This document shows positions 7,284-14,932 of a DNA stretch of 22,432 bases, in pieces (position 1 is the stretch's first letter; every line of letters starts with the position of its first letter). Location of the stretch: NCBI GenBank assembly GCA_035293845.1, contig DATGMB010000026.1:1-22432 (forward strand), in the 5' to 3' direction. A program made the translations under genes and the position numbers. The stretch comes from DATGMB01 sp035293845 (GTDB taxonomy: Bacteria; Acidobacteriota; Terriglobia; Bryobacterales; Bryobacteraceae). The notes beneath the pieces were generated by a model that was given only the letters and a program-made list of their open reading frames with translations, did not search any database and was not told where the DNA came from.

Positions 7284-7466
7284 ATGACGTTCTTGCGCAA
7301 TTTCTGGAATGACGAGCAAGGCCAGGACCTCATCGAGTACACGCTGTTGATGGCTTTCGTTGCCCTCGCTTCCGCAGCCCTCTTCATCGGCGCCGGCGGC
7401 AGCATCAAGGGCATCTGGACCACCGCCAACACCCAGCTCGTGAGTGCCAATACCTCGGCGAGCTAG
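7284..7466 (+). CDS. flp: Flp/Fap-type major pilin (type IVb prepilin)
   Basis: The 60-aa product has the Flp prepilin layout: a short basic leader (MTFLRNFWNDEQG), then the mature N terminus QDLIEYTLLMAFVALASA with Glu at mature position 5 and Tyr at position 6, and a hydrophobic helix to about residue 40. The short C-terminal region ends TSAS. The prepilin peptidase should cleave after G13. Polymerised Flp forms thin bundled pili used for surface attachment. AAAGGAG precedes the ATG with good spacing. The gene is flanked on both sides by strong stem-loops and followed by cpaB, the usual tad order. The peptidase gene itself is not in this window. Confidence 0.95.
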   Translation: MTFLRNFWNDEQGQDLIEYTLLMAFVALASAALFIGAGGSIKGIWTTANTQLVSANTSAS

Positions 7467-7471
7467 TCTGC

Positions 7472-7516
7472 CGGACGGGTATGCCGGCGGCTGTTTGCCT
7501 GGCATACCCACCCGGA
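7472..7516 (+). terminator. Stem-loop directly after flp
   Basis: Arms 7472-7486 and 7502-7516 pair with a 9-bp inner block (GGGTATGCC / GGCATACCC), a 2-nt mismatch and a 4-bp outer block. The stem begins 6 nt after the flp stop. No T-run follows, so partial termination or 3'-end protection of an flp message is more likely than full termination. Confidence 0.5.
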
Positions 7517-7581
7517 CCTGGTCGTCCGAAGCGCCGGTTTCGGCCGGCATGGGAACGGAATGCAACAAAAGAGGACACAGG

Positions 7582-7673
7582 ACCGCAACGCGCCCGCGGG
7601 CGGAAGACAGTAAATTAGCGGACGCGTTGCGGTACAGCCCGCGCAGGCGGCTTCGGCGGCGTCTCCGTCTGCG
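7582..7673 (+). other. Two further stem-loops in the cpaB leader
   Basis: A perfect 11-bp inverted repeat, ACCGCAACGCG (7582-7592) with CGCGTTGCGGT (7623-7633), encloses a 30-nt loop that itself holds the palindrome CCCGCGGG. A second stem, CGCAGGCGG (7642-7650) with CCGTCTGCG (7665-7673), has nine pairs including one wobble. It ends 14 nt before the cpaB ATG. With the hairpin after flp, the 221-nt flp-cpaB gap is mostly structured; I see no gene in it. Confidence 0.5.
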
Positions 7674-7687
7674 GAACTGGAAAACCA

Positions 7688-8587
7688 ATGAATAAACGAT
7701 TCGTCGGCGTGCTGATTTTCGCGTTCGTGGTGGCATCGGTCGCCAGTCTGATGCTCTACCGCCTCCTCAATCGCCCGCAATCCGCCAGGGCGGCGCAGGC
7801 TTCGGTGCAGATCGTGCTCGCTACCCGCGATATCGAAGTCGGCACCGTGCTCAAAGAGGAAGATGTCAAGCTGGCGGACTGGCCCGGCGCGGTTCCCGCC
7901 GGTGCGGCCGCCAAGACGCAGGATATCGTCGGCCGCGGCGTCATCGCTCCGATCTTCGCCAAGGAGCCGGTCATTGAATCGCGCCTCGCTCCCAAGGGCG
8001 CGGGCGGCGGCCTGGCGGCGATGATCCCGCCGGGAATGCGCGCGGTCGCGATCCGCGTCAATGAAGTGGTGGGCGTCGCCGGATTCGTGACTCCCGGCAT
8101 GCGCGTCGACGTGCTGATCTCCGGCAACAAGCCGGGCGGCGATAACGGCATCGGGACCATGACCCGCACCCTGCTGCAGAATCTCGAAGTCCTCTCGGCG
8201 GGCACCGATTTCAAGAAGGACGCCGAAGGAAAGCCGATCCAGGTGCAGGTGGTCAACCTGCTCGTGACACCCGAGCAGGCCGAGCAGTTGAGCCTGGCCA
8301 ACAACCAGACCACCATCCAGCTCGTGCTGCGCAATCCGCTGGATCACGAAGTGGCCAAGACCAGCGGCACCGCGATGGCGCTGCTGTTCAATGGCGGCAA
8401 ACTGAAGCCGTCCGCCCCGGCCAATGATGTCCAGCCGAAGCCGAAGCCGCGGCGTGCTGCAGCTCCCAAAGTCGCCGCCGCCGCGCCGCCCGCTGCTGCG
8501 CCGCCCAAAGAAACCCCGTTCGTCATGGAAATCATTTCCGGAAACAAGAAGGCCGAAACCCGTTTCGGCGCTACGGAGGGCAAGTAA
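7688..8587 (+). CDS. cpaB: Flp pilus assembly protein CpaB/RcpC
   Basis: The 299-aa protein starts with a membrane anchor or signal (residues 6-26, VGVLIFAFVVASVASLMLY). A SAF domain follows at about 41-105 (VLATRDIEVGTVLKEEDVKLADWP, then GRGVIAPIFAKEPV). The CpaB core at about 110-230 contains MIPPGMRAVAIRVNEVVGVAGFVTPGMRVDVL and LVTPEQAEQLSLA. A Lys/Pro/Ala-rich linker leads to a C-terminal VMEIISGNKK, a segment also seen in other CpaB proteins. CpaB acts in the periplasm and is thought to assist or stabilise the CpaC secretin. Its stop codon abuts the cpaC start, so the two are probably translationally coupled. GGA precedes the ATG at a suitable distance. Confidence 0.93.
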   Translation: MNKRFVGVLIFAFVVASVASLMLYRLLNRPQSARAAQASVQIVLATRDIEVGTVLKEEDVKLADWPGAVPAGAAAKTQDIVGRGVIAPIFAKEPVIESRLAPKGAGGGLAAMIPPGMRAVAIRVNEVVGVAGFVTPGMRVDVLISGNKPGGDNGIGTMTRTLLQNLEVLSAGTDFKKDAEGKPIQVQVVNLLVTPEQAEQLSLANNQTTIQLVLRNPLDHEVAKTSGTAMALLFNGGKLKPSAPANDVQPKPKPRRAAAPKVAAAAPPAAAPPKETPFVMEIISGNKKAETRFGATEGK

Positions 8588-10198
8588 GTGACCCGAGCCG
8601 GAGAGGTCCTCACAGCAGTTGCGATCGCGGCCTGTGGTTCGCTGCTCTCCTGGCGGCCGGCCGCCGTCCGCGCGGCTGAGCCCGCCGCCGCCACCAAGCA
8701 GGCCCCGCAGACGCCCGGGCGCGCCGCGGCGCAGAATCCCGGCGGGGCGCCGGGCAAGCTGGTCGTGACGGTCGGCAAGTCGCTGATCATCGATAGCCCC
8801 CTGCGCATCGAGCGTATCTCGGTGGCCAACGGCGATCTTGCCGAGGCGGTCGCTGTGAAGCCGAACGAAATTCTGATCAACGGCAAGGCGCCCGGCGAAA
8901 CCTCGCTGATCGTCTGGCAGCTCAATGGGGCGCGCCTGATCTACGATCTCACGGTGCACATGAGCAATGCGCGCCTCGAAGCGGTGCGCGAGCAGATCGC
9001 ACGCGACTTCCCCACCGAATCGATCAGTGTCACGTTTGAAAACGACACCGCGTTCGTGCGCGGTACCGTGCCGGATGTGACCGCCGCGGAGCGCGTGATG
9101 GCGATCGCCGCCACCCTCGGCAAGACCGTCAACTTGCTCAATGTAGCCGTGCCGCCGGTCGAGCAGCAGATCGTGCTGAAAGTGCGTTTCGCCGATGTCG
9201 ATCGCTCTGCGGCGATGAATCTCGGGGTCAGTTTTCTCAGCAATGCCTTCAATCAGGTGACTCAGATCGGCCCCGGCGCGGTCGTCAATGCGCAGCCGGG
9301 CCAGACACTCACCATCCCCTCCGCCGTGAACATCTTCCTGCAGCGGCCGGACATCAACCTCATCGCGGAAATCCAGGCGCTCGAGTCCCAGCGCCTGCTC
9401 GAAATGCTGGCCGAACCGAACCTGCTTGCCATCAGCGGCCAGCAGGCTAGTTTCCTGGCGGGCGGCGAGTTCCCGTTTCCGATGGTCCAGCCGGGCGCCG
9501 GCGGCAGCGCCATCAGCATCATGTGGCGCGAATACGGCGTGCGGCTCAACTTTCTGCCGCAGGTCACGCCACGCGGCACGATCCGCTTGAAGGTGGCGCC
9601 GGAGGTCAGCTCGCTCGACTACACCAACGCGGTGACCGTGCAGGGTGTCACCGTGCCGGGACTCTCCTCGCGCCGTGTGCAAACCGAAGTCGAGCTCGAA
9701 AGCGGCCAGAGCTTCGTGATTGCCGGGCTGCTCGATCACCAGGTCACCGACAGCCTTTCCAAGATTCCGGGCATTTCCAATATTCCGGTGCTCGGAAAAC
9801 TGTTCCAGCAGAAGAACGTCACCAAGGCCAACTCCGAGCTGCTCGTCATCATCACTCCGGAGCTGGTGCGGCCGATCCCCGCCGGCCAGAAGGCTCCCGA
9901 GCTGCACTTCCCGAAGCCTTTCATGTCCGGCGATAGCGGCGTCGAACCGGTTCAACCCGGCATGGATAAGACCGGCCCCGTGCCGGTGAAGCCGCTCGTG
10001 CCCACCATCCCCGCCACGCAGCTCATGGAGAAGCAGGGACCGGCCGCTCCCGCAATGCCGGCGTACCAGATGATTCCGATGCCGGCCGGCATGCCGCAGG
10101 CGCCGCCGGGGCAGCCGGGCCAGCAGCCGCAGATTCCCAATGTCAATCCCGGCCTGACGCCGCAGCCGATGACGAATCCAGGCGGGAACGGCAAGTGA
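8588..10198 (+). CDS. cpaC: Tad pilus secretin CpaC/RcpA
   Basis: The 536-aa outer-membrane secretin uses a GTG start directly after the cpaB stop, with GGAGGG 7 nt upstream inside cpaB. Residues 1-30 form a signal peptide. The pilus-secretin N-terminal domain spans about 56-122 (KLVVTVGKSLIIDSP; NEILINGKAPGETSLIVW), and a BON-like domain lies at about 135-190. The secretin core covers about 200-430, with RLLEMLAEPNLLAISGQQAS, FLAGGEFPFPM and GVRLNFLPQVTPRG, then SGQSFVIAGLLDHQV and SELLVIITPELV. Residues about 440-536 are a Pro/Met/Gln-rich tail without domain character. It should form the gated pore through which Flp fibres leave the cell. It is followed by cpaE after 13 nt. Confidence 0.95.
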   Translation: MTRAGEVLTAVAIAACGSLLSWRPAAVRAAEPAAATKQAPQTPGRAAAQNPGGAPGKLVVTVGKSLIIDSPLRIERISVANGDLAEAVAVKPNEILINGKAPGETSLIVWQLNGARLIYDLTVHMSNARLEAVREQIARDFPTESISVTFENDTAFVRGTVPDVTAAERVMAIAATLGKTVNLLNVAVPPVEQQIVLKVRFADVDRSAAMNLGVSFLSNAFNQVTQIGPGAVVNAQPGQTLTIPSAVNIFLQRPDINLIAEIQALESQRLLEMLAEPNLLAISGQQASFLAGGEFPFPMVQPGAGGSAISIMWREYGVRLNFLPQVTPRGTIRLKVAPEVSSLDYTNAVTVQGVTVPGLSSRRVQTEVELESGQSFVIAGLLDHQVTDSLSKIPGISNIPVLGKLFQQKNVTKANSELLVIITPELVRPIPAGQKAPELHFPKPFMSGDSGVEPVQPGMDKTGPVPVKPLVPTIPATQLMEKQGPAAPAMPAYQMIPMPAGMPQAPPGQPGQQPQIPNVNPGLTPQPMTNPGGNGK

Positions 10199-10211
10199 GC
10201 GGAGATCACGC

Positions 10212-11378
10212 ATGTATCCGCTGACCATCGGTCTCGCCATCGAAAACCGCGATCTTTGGGAGCAGGCCCAGGCGTGCCTCGCCGACCTGCCCTTCCGCAT
10301 CATTGTCGAACACCAGGATCTCGGCGATATCAGCAATCTGCTGGATCGCCTGGAGCGGATGCGGCCGGATGTGGTGGTGCTCGACATCACCACGTGGAAG
10401 GAGTCGCTCGAAGGCCTGGTCTCCTCCATCCGGAACGCCATCGGCGATCCCCTGATCATCGCGGTCAACAACACCGCCGACGCCGATACGATCCTCGCCG
10501 CCATGCGCGCCGGGGTCAACGAGTATATTTTTCCGCCGGTGCGGGAGGCGCTCAAGCGCGCCCTCGAAAAGCGCTCCGTCGAGCGCGGGCGGCGGCGCGA
10601 CGGCGGCTCCAAAGGCAACGGCAAGGCATTCGCCTTTCTCTCCGCCAAGGGCGGCTGCGGCGCCACTACGCTCGGCTGCCACGTCGCGAGCGAGCTCGGC
10701 CGTCTGCAGCAGAAGGTATTGCTGGCCGATCTCGACCTCGATGCCGGCATGATCGCCTTCATCACCAAGACCAAGGCGGTCTACTCGATTCTCGACGCCG
10801 TCAACAATCTGCACCGGCTCGACATTTCCTACTGGAAGGCGCTGGTTTCCAACGGCATTCCCAATGTCGAGATCGTCTCCTCGCCGCTCGCACTCGCCAC
10901 CAAGCAGCAGCCGCAGGATGACCAGATCCGCCACGTGCTGGCCTTCGCCAAGCCTCATTACGACTGGACGGTGGTCGACCTCGGCCGCAGCCTGAGCCGC
11001 ATGGCAATGGCCGCGCTCGAAGAGATCGACGAGGTGTGCGTCGTGACCACGCTCGAAGTCCCGGCGCTGCACCAGGCCAAACAGATCATTCAGACGCTGC
11101 TCGACAGCGGCTACGGAAAGAATCGAATCCGCCTGATCCTGAACCGCTCGCCCAAGCGCCTGGACATCACGCCGGGCGAGCTCGAAAAAATGCTCGGCGT
11201 CTCGATCTTCTACATGGTGCCGAACGATTATCCGGAGCTCTACGAAACCTACGCCGAAGGCCGCATGCTCAACCGCAATTCGGAGCTCGGCAAGCACATG
11301 GCGCGCCTGGCGCAGAAGCTTTCGGGAATCGAAGAGGAAAAACCGGCGGGGAAGAAGAAGTTTGGAATTTTTGGATGA
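10212..11378 (+). CDS. cpaE: Tad pilus localisation ATPase CpaE/TadZ
   Basis: The 388-aa protein combines an N-terminal receiver-like domain (about 1-115; VVVLDIT with D58, and AGVNEYIFPP) with a MinD/ParA-type ATPase (about 137-370). The deviant Walker A is KGGCGATT at residues 146-153; VLLADLDLDAGMI follows, and VVDLGRSLSR is the later switch-like motif. TadZ/CpaE proteins mark the site where the Tad machine assembles. The receiver lacks part of the usual acidic pocket, as is common for CpaE, so phosphorylation is doubtful. The tail is Lys-rich (KKKFGIFG). GGAG precedes the ATG. A large palindrome separates it from cpaF. Confidence 0.93.
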   Translation: MYPLTIGLAIENRDLWEQAQACLADLPFRIIVEHQDLGDISNLLDRLERMRPDVVVLDITTWKESLEGLVSSIRNAIGDPLIIAVNNTADADTILAAMRAGVNEYIFPPVREALKRALEKRSVERGRRRDGGSKGNGKAFAFLSAKGGCGATTLGCHVASELGRLQQKVLLADLDLDAGMIAFITKTKAVYSILDAVNNLHRLDISYWKALVSNGIPNVEIVSSPLALATKQQPQDDQIRHVLAFAKPHYDWTVVDLGRSLSRMAMAALEEIDEVCVVTTLEVPALHQAKQIIQTLLDSGYGKNRIRLILNRSPKRLDITPGELEKMLGVSIFYMVPNDYPELYETYAEGRMLNRNSELGKHMARLAQKLSGIEEEKPAGKKKFGIFG

Positions 11379-11392
11379 GAAGAAGAAAGGAG

Positions 11393-11479
11393 TTAGGAGT
11401 TTAGGAGTTAGGAGATAGGAGTCACGAGCCGGCCCGCTATCGGCTCCTGACTCCTATCTCCTAACTCCTAAATTCCTAG
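11393..11479 (+). repeat. 39-position near-perfect palindrome with TAGGAGT repeats between cpaE and cpaF
   Basis: Arms 11393-11431 and 11441-11479 pair at 38 of 39 positions (two as G-U, one C-C mismatch at 11425/11447) around a 9-nt loop (GCCCGCTAT). The left arm is a run of degenerate 7-8-nt units such as AGGAGTT, AGGAGAT and AGGAGTC; the right arm is its complement. The look is that of a mobile or dispersed intergenic repeat. It lies wholly between the cpaE stop (11378) and the cpaF ATG (11485). In RNA it would be a very stable hairpin with no T-run behind it. Confidence 0.9.
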
Positions 11480-11484
11480 AATCG

Positions 11485-12846
11485 ATGGCCGCCATACTCA
11501 ACTCCGTCCCCAAGACCGGCGAATCCCGCGAAACCGGCTGGGTCAACCGGCTTTTCAGCAAGGAAGGGTACTCGCCCGAATACCAGGAGCTGAAGTTCAC
11601 GCTTCACCGCAAGCTCCTGGACCGTATCAACCTGGAGGCGCTCTCCTCCATGGCCGGCGAACGCGTGCGCGCTGAAATCCGCGCCGCGGTTGCCAAGCTC
11701 GTCGAGGAAGAGAAGACGCCCCTCAGCCTGGTCGAAAAGGACCGCGTCATCGAGGAAATTCTCGATGAAGTCTTCGGCCTCGGCCCTCTGGAGCCGCTGC
11801 TCCAGGACCCGTCCGTCTCCGATATTCTCGTCACCACGCCGCGCCTGGTCTACGTCGAGCGCGGCGGTAAGCTCTACCGCACGCCGGTCGAATTCAAAGA
11901 TGACGCGCACCTGTTGCGCATCATCGAGAAAGTCGTTTCGCGTGTCGGCCGCCGTGTCGACGAATCGTCGCCGCTGGTGGACGCGCGCCTGCCCGATGGC
12001 TCCCGTGTCAACGCCGCCATTCCTCCGGTGGCCGTTGATGGCCCGCTGCTCTCCATCCGCCGCTTCGGCCGCCATGCCCTCAAGGGCGAAGACCTGGTGG
12101 CCCGCCTCGCCATGACCGACGGCATGCTGGAACTGCTCAAGGGCTGCATCAAGGCGCGGTTGAATATCCTGATCTGCGGCGGCACCGGCGCCGGTAAGAC
12201 CACGCTGCTCAATGCGCTGTCGTCCTATATTCCGGAGGACGAGCGCATCGTCACCATCGAAGACGCGGCCGAATTGCGCCTGCAGCAGACCCACGTGGCC
12301 CGCATGGAAACCCGCCCGGCGAACGTCGAAGGCGCCGGCGCCATCCACATCCGGAATCTGGTCATCAACGCCCTCCGTATGCGGCCGGATCGCATCATCG
12401 TCGGCGAGGTCCGTTCGGAGGAGGCGCTGGACATGCTCCAGGCCATGAACACGGGCCACGACGGCTCGCTCACCACCATCCACGCCAATACCCCGCGCGA
12501 CGGCCTCGGCCGCCTGGAGGTCATGGTCGGCATGGCCAATGCCAATATGGGCGTCCGCTCCATCCGCCAGCAGATCGCGAGCGCCGTCAACCTGTTCGTG
12601 CAGGTGGCGCGCTTCAGCGACGGCTCGCGCCGCATTACCCATATCACCGAGGTGGTCGGCATGGAGCAGGATGTGATCACGCTGCAGGATATTTTCCTGT
12701 TCGAGAAAACCGGCATCACCGAGGCCGGCAAGGTCACCGGCCGGTTCCGCGCCACCGGAATCCGGCCCAAGTTTTACGATCGCCTCAAGGCCTGCGGCAT
12801 CACGCTTTCGCCGCAGATGTTCCAGACGGTGGTGGAGATCAACTGA
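11485..12846 (+). CDS. cpaF: Tad pilus assembly ATPase CpaF/TadA
   Basis: The 453-aa protein is a full-length type II/IV secretion ATPase. The N-terminal domain spans about 80-205 (VFGLGPLEPLLQDPSVSDI and the RVDESSPLVDARLPDGSRVN segment). The nucleotide-binding domain has Walker A GGTGAGKTT at 232-240, an Asp box (VTIEDAAEL), Walker B RIIVGEVR at 303-310, and a His box (GHDGSLTTIHAN, about 324-335). It hydrolyses ATP at the cytoplasmic face to drive Flp assembly through TadB/TadC. The ATG at 11485 fits the family start, but no Shine-Dalgarno sequence lies within 20 nt; the nearest good one (AAAGGAG, 11386-11392) is beyond the palindrome. The stop overlaps the tadB start (TGATG), indicating coupling. 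Confidence 0.95.
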   Translation: MAAILNSVPKTGESRETGWVNRLFSKEGYSPEYQELKFTLHRKLLDRINLEALSSMAGERVRAEIRAAVAKLVEEEKTPLSLVEKDRVIEEILDEVFGLGPLEPLLQDPSVSDILVTTPRLVYVERGGKLYRTPVEFKDDAHLLRIIEKVVSRVGRRVDESSPLVDARLPDGSRVNAAIPPVAVDGPLLSIRRFGRHALKGEDLVARLAMTDGMLELLKGCIKARLNILICGGTGAGKTTLLNALSSYIPEDERIVTIEDAAELRLQQTHVARMETRPANVEGAGAIHIRNLVINALRMRPDRIIVGEVRSEEALDMLQAMNTGHDGSLTTIHANTPRDGLGRLEVMVGMANANMGVRSIRQQIASAVNLFVQVARFSDGSRRITHITEVVGMEQDVITLQDIFLFEKTGITEAGKVTGRFRATGIRPKFYDRLKACGITLSPQMFQTVVEIN

Positions 12847-13805
12847 TGCCCGCGGGCGTAATTGTCGCCTTTGTCGTAGTCTTCGCGCTCATCATGATCG
12901 CGGTGAGCGTCGGGCTCAAGTTTCTCGATGCCCGCCGCAAAAAGCAGGTCACCGACATGCTCACCACCGCGGCCGGCGAGCCCGTGGTGACGATTACCAG
13001 CCTGCTCAAGGAAATCGAGCCGGACAAGCCGACCGGCGTCCAGGCGGTGCTCAAGTCGCTGCATTTCTCCCAGCACGCGCAGGAGATGATCCAGCAGGCC
13101 GGGCTGAACTGGACGGCCACCCGGCTCATGACGGCGATGGCCGTGATGGCGCTCACCGCCCTCATTCTGGGAACTGTGCTGAGCGGCGCGCTGGCGGGCA
13201 TCGCCGGCGCGGTTGCTGCCGGAGCCCTGCCGTATGTCTTCGTGCGGAAGAAGCGTGCCAAGCGGCTCGCCATGCTCGAGGAGCAGTTCCCCGAAGCGCT
13301 CGACTTCCTGGCGCGCTCCATGCGCGCCGGTCACGCGTTCAGCATCAGCCTGGAGATGGTCGGCGAGGAACTGCCCGATCCGCTCGGCCAGGAGTTCCGC
13401 GCCCTGTTCAACGAGCAGAACCTCGGCGCCCCGCTCGATCTGGCGCTGCATAATTTCACCCAACGGGTGCCGCTCCTCGATTGCCGTTTCTTCACGTCCT
13501 CCGTTCTGCTCCAGAAGCAGACCGGCGGCAACCTGAGCGAAATCCTTTCGCGCCTTGCCTACGTGATTCGCGAGCGGTTCCGTCTCAAGGGCCAGGTCAA
13601 AGCTGCCAGCGCCCACGGCCGCATGACCGCCACGATTCTGACGCTGCTTCCCGTCGGCACCATGCTGGCCCTGCTGGTCGTGGCGCCCGGCTACCTGCAA
13701 GGCATGGCTGCCGATCCGGACGGCAAGAAGATGATCGGCGGCGCCATCTTCGCCCAGCTCCTCGGCAATTTTTTCATCAAGAAGATCATCAATATCAAGG
13801 TGTGA
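12846..13805 (+). CDS. tadB: Tad inner-membrane platform protein TadB
   Basis: The 319-aa protein has an N-terminal membrane segment (VIVAFVVVFALIMIAVSVGL, residues 4-23), a cytoplasmic linker, a hydrophobic pair near residues 95-130, and a type II secretion F domain at about 148-270 (FPEALDFLARSMRAGHAFS; QTGGNLSEILSRLA; GRMTATILTLLPV). A last membrane segment follows near the C terminus. TadB and TadC together form the platform for the CpaF motor. The ATG shares a base with the cpaF stop, and tadC starts 1 nt after the tadB stop, so all three are likely translated in concert. Confidence 0.92.
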   Translation: MPAGVIVAFVVVFALIMIAVSVGLKFLDARRKKQVTDMLTTAAGEPVVTITSLLKEIEPDKPTGVQAVLKSLHFSQHAQEMIQQAGLNWTATRLMTAMAVMALTALILGTVLSGALAGIAGAVAAGALPYVFVRKKRAKRLAMLEEQFPEALDFLARSMRAGHAFSISLEMVGEELPDPLGQEFRALFNEQNLGAPLDLALHNFTQRVPLLDCRFFTSSVLLQKQTGGNLSEILSRLAYVIRERFRLKGQVKAASAHGRMTATILTLLPVGTMLALLVVAPGYLQGMAADPDGKKMIGGAIFAQLLGNFFIKKIINIKV

Positions 13806-13806
13806 T

Positions 13807-14754
13807 ATGGACGGCGCGCTGCTATTCGCAATCTTCGCATTTCTGACGCTGATGGCCGTGCTGAGCTGGGCCGGGTACCGCATCTATTACCGGCCCGGCC
13901 GCATCCTCAAGCAGCTCGGTAACCCCGTCATTGCCGATGGACCGCGCGGCCACCTCATGGACGGCGCGGTAGAGGCGCCGCCGAACCCCGTAGTCACGCT
14001 GCTGACTTCGCTCGGCTCCAAGGTGCCGTCCTCCGAGACGGAAGTCGCCAGGCTGAAAACCAATCTCATCCAGGCCGGCTTTCGCTCGGAGAAGGCCTTG
14101 CCGGTCTTCTACGGAGTTCGCATCCTCGCAGTTCTCGGCATGCTCGTGATGAGCTTGATCGTGCAGGCGAAGATGCCGCCCAATCCCGCGATGAGCGTCG
14201 CTTTGATCGTTTTCGGCTGCGCGGCCGGGTGGGTCTTCCCGCGCACGGTCCTCGAAAAGAAGGTCAAGAAGCGCCGGATGACCATGCGGCTCTCGCTGCC
14301 CGATGCCCTGGACCTGATGGTGGTTTCGGTGGAGGCCGGGCTGGGGCTCGACCAGGCCATCCAGCACGTCGCGCGCGAGCTGCAGTTCGCCCATCCGGAG
14401 CTCAGCGAGGAGCTCTCGCTGGTCATGCTCGAAATGCGCGCCGGCAAGCGCCGCCAGGAGGCCCTGCGCAATTTCGCCGAGCGTACCGGGGAAGACGAGG
14501 TGAAGAAGCTGGTCGCGATCCTCATTCAAAACGACCGCTTCGGCACCAGCATGGGGGAGTCGCTGCGCACCCACTCCGATTTCATGCGCACTCGCCGCAA
14601 ACAGGAGGCCGAGGAGGCGGCCGGAAAGGTGGGCGTCAAGCTCGTCTTTCCGATCTTCTTCTTCATTCTGCCGTCGATGATCATCGTGGCGGCGGGCCCC
14701 GGCCTCCTCCAGATCTTCAAGTATCTGTTCCCGATGATGAAAAACCTTGGATAG
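13807..14754 (+). CDS. tadC: Tad inner-membrane platform protein TadC
   Basis: The 315-aa paralogue of TadB has membrane segments at about 5-22, 100-120 and 125-145, then a T2SSF domain at about 164-290: LPDALDLMVVSVEAGLGLDQ, EMRAGKRRQEALRNFAERTG, and NDRFGTSMGESLRTHSD. A final hydrophobic stretch (FPIFFFILPSMIIVAAGPGL) is typical of TadC. It is probably part of the same platform as TadB. It ends only 18 nt before the first of two micro-proteins with a strong ribosome-binding site, so transcription is expected to continue downstream. Confidence 0.93.
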   Translation: MDGALLFAIFAFLTLMAVLSWAGYRIYYRPGRILKQLGNPVIADGPRGHLMDGAVEAPPNPVVTLLTSLGSKVPSSETEVARLKTNLIQAGFRSEKALPVFYGVRILAVLGMLVMSLIVQAKMPPNPAMSVALIVFGCAAGWVFPRTVLEKKVKKRRMTMRLSLPDALDLMVVSVEAGLGLDQAIQHVARELQFAHPELSEELSLVMLEMRAGKRRQEALRNFAERTGEDEVKKLVAILIQNDRFGTSMGESLRTHSDFMRTRRKQEAEEAAGKVGVKLVFPIFFFILPSMIIVAAGPGLLQIFKYLFPMMKNLG

Positions 14755-14772
14755 GAGAAAGGAGAACGTTCG

Positions 14773-14868
14773 ATGAGCTCACTGATTCAAACGGCAATCT
14801 GGCTCGGCGCCGGCACCTGCCTGTTCGTGTTCTTGAGAAAGCGTCGCACCCGCCGGCAACAGAACTAA
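14773..14868 (+). CDS. 31-aa single-span membrane micro-protein 1
   Basis: This short frame translates to 31 residues: SSLIQTAIWLGAGTCLFVFL as a 19-20-residue hydrophobic span, then a strongly basic tail (RKRRTRRQQN). AAAGGAG lies exactly 8 nt before the ATG, better than for most larger genes here. By the positive-inside rule the tail should face the cytoplasm. A related frame of 32 residues follows 64 nt later; over 27 aligned positions 12 are identical, including the shared IWLGAG. The pairing, the strong start signals and the location directly after tadC support a real gene. I recognise no named family; the shape resembles an isolated sorting-signal-like helix plus Arg tail. Function unknown. 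Confidence 0.68.
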   Translation: MSSLIQTAIWLGAGTCLFVFLRKRRTRRQQN

Positions 14869-14875
14869 AGTTCCC

Positions 14876-14906
14876 GGGCCGGGGCGCCGCGCAAGCTCCC
14901 CGGCCC
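14876..14906 (+). terminator. GC-rich stem-loop between the two micro-protein genes
   Basis: GGGCCGGGG (14876-14884) pairs perfectly with CCCCGGCCC (14898-14906) over a 13-nt loop, starting 8 nt after the first micro-protein's stop. There is no T-run. It could act as an mRNA end-protecting or partially terminating structure. Confidence 0.45.
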
Positions 14907-14932
14907 TCATCCCCGACCCCTGGAGGAGAACC

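Noticed and set aside
7463..10774. 1103-codon open frame on the minus strand antisense to cpaB, cpaC and cpaE
   Set aside because: The plus-strand genes have unmistakable Tad families, and the antisense translation is Arg/His/Asp-rich low complexity typical of GC-rich third-position bias.
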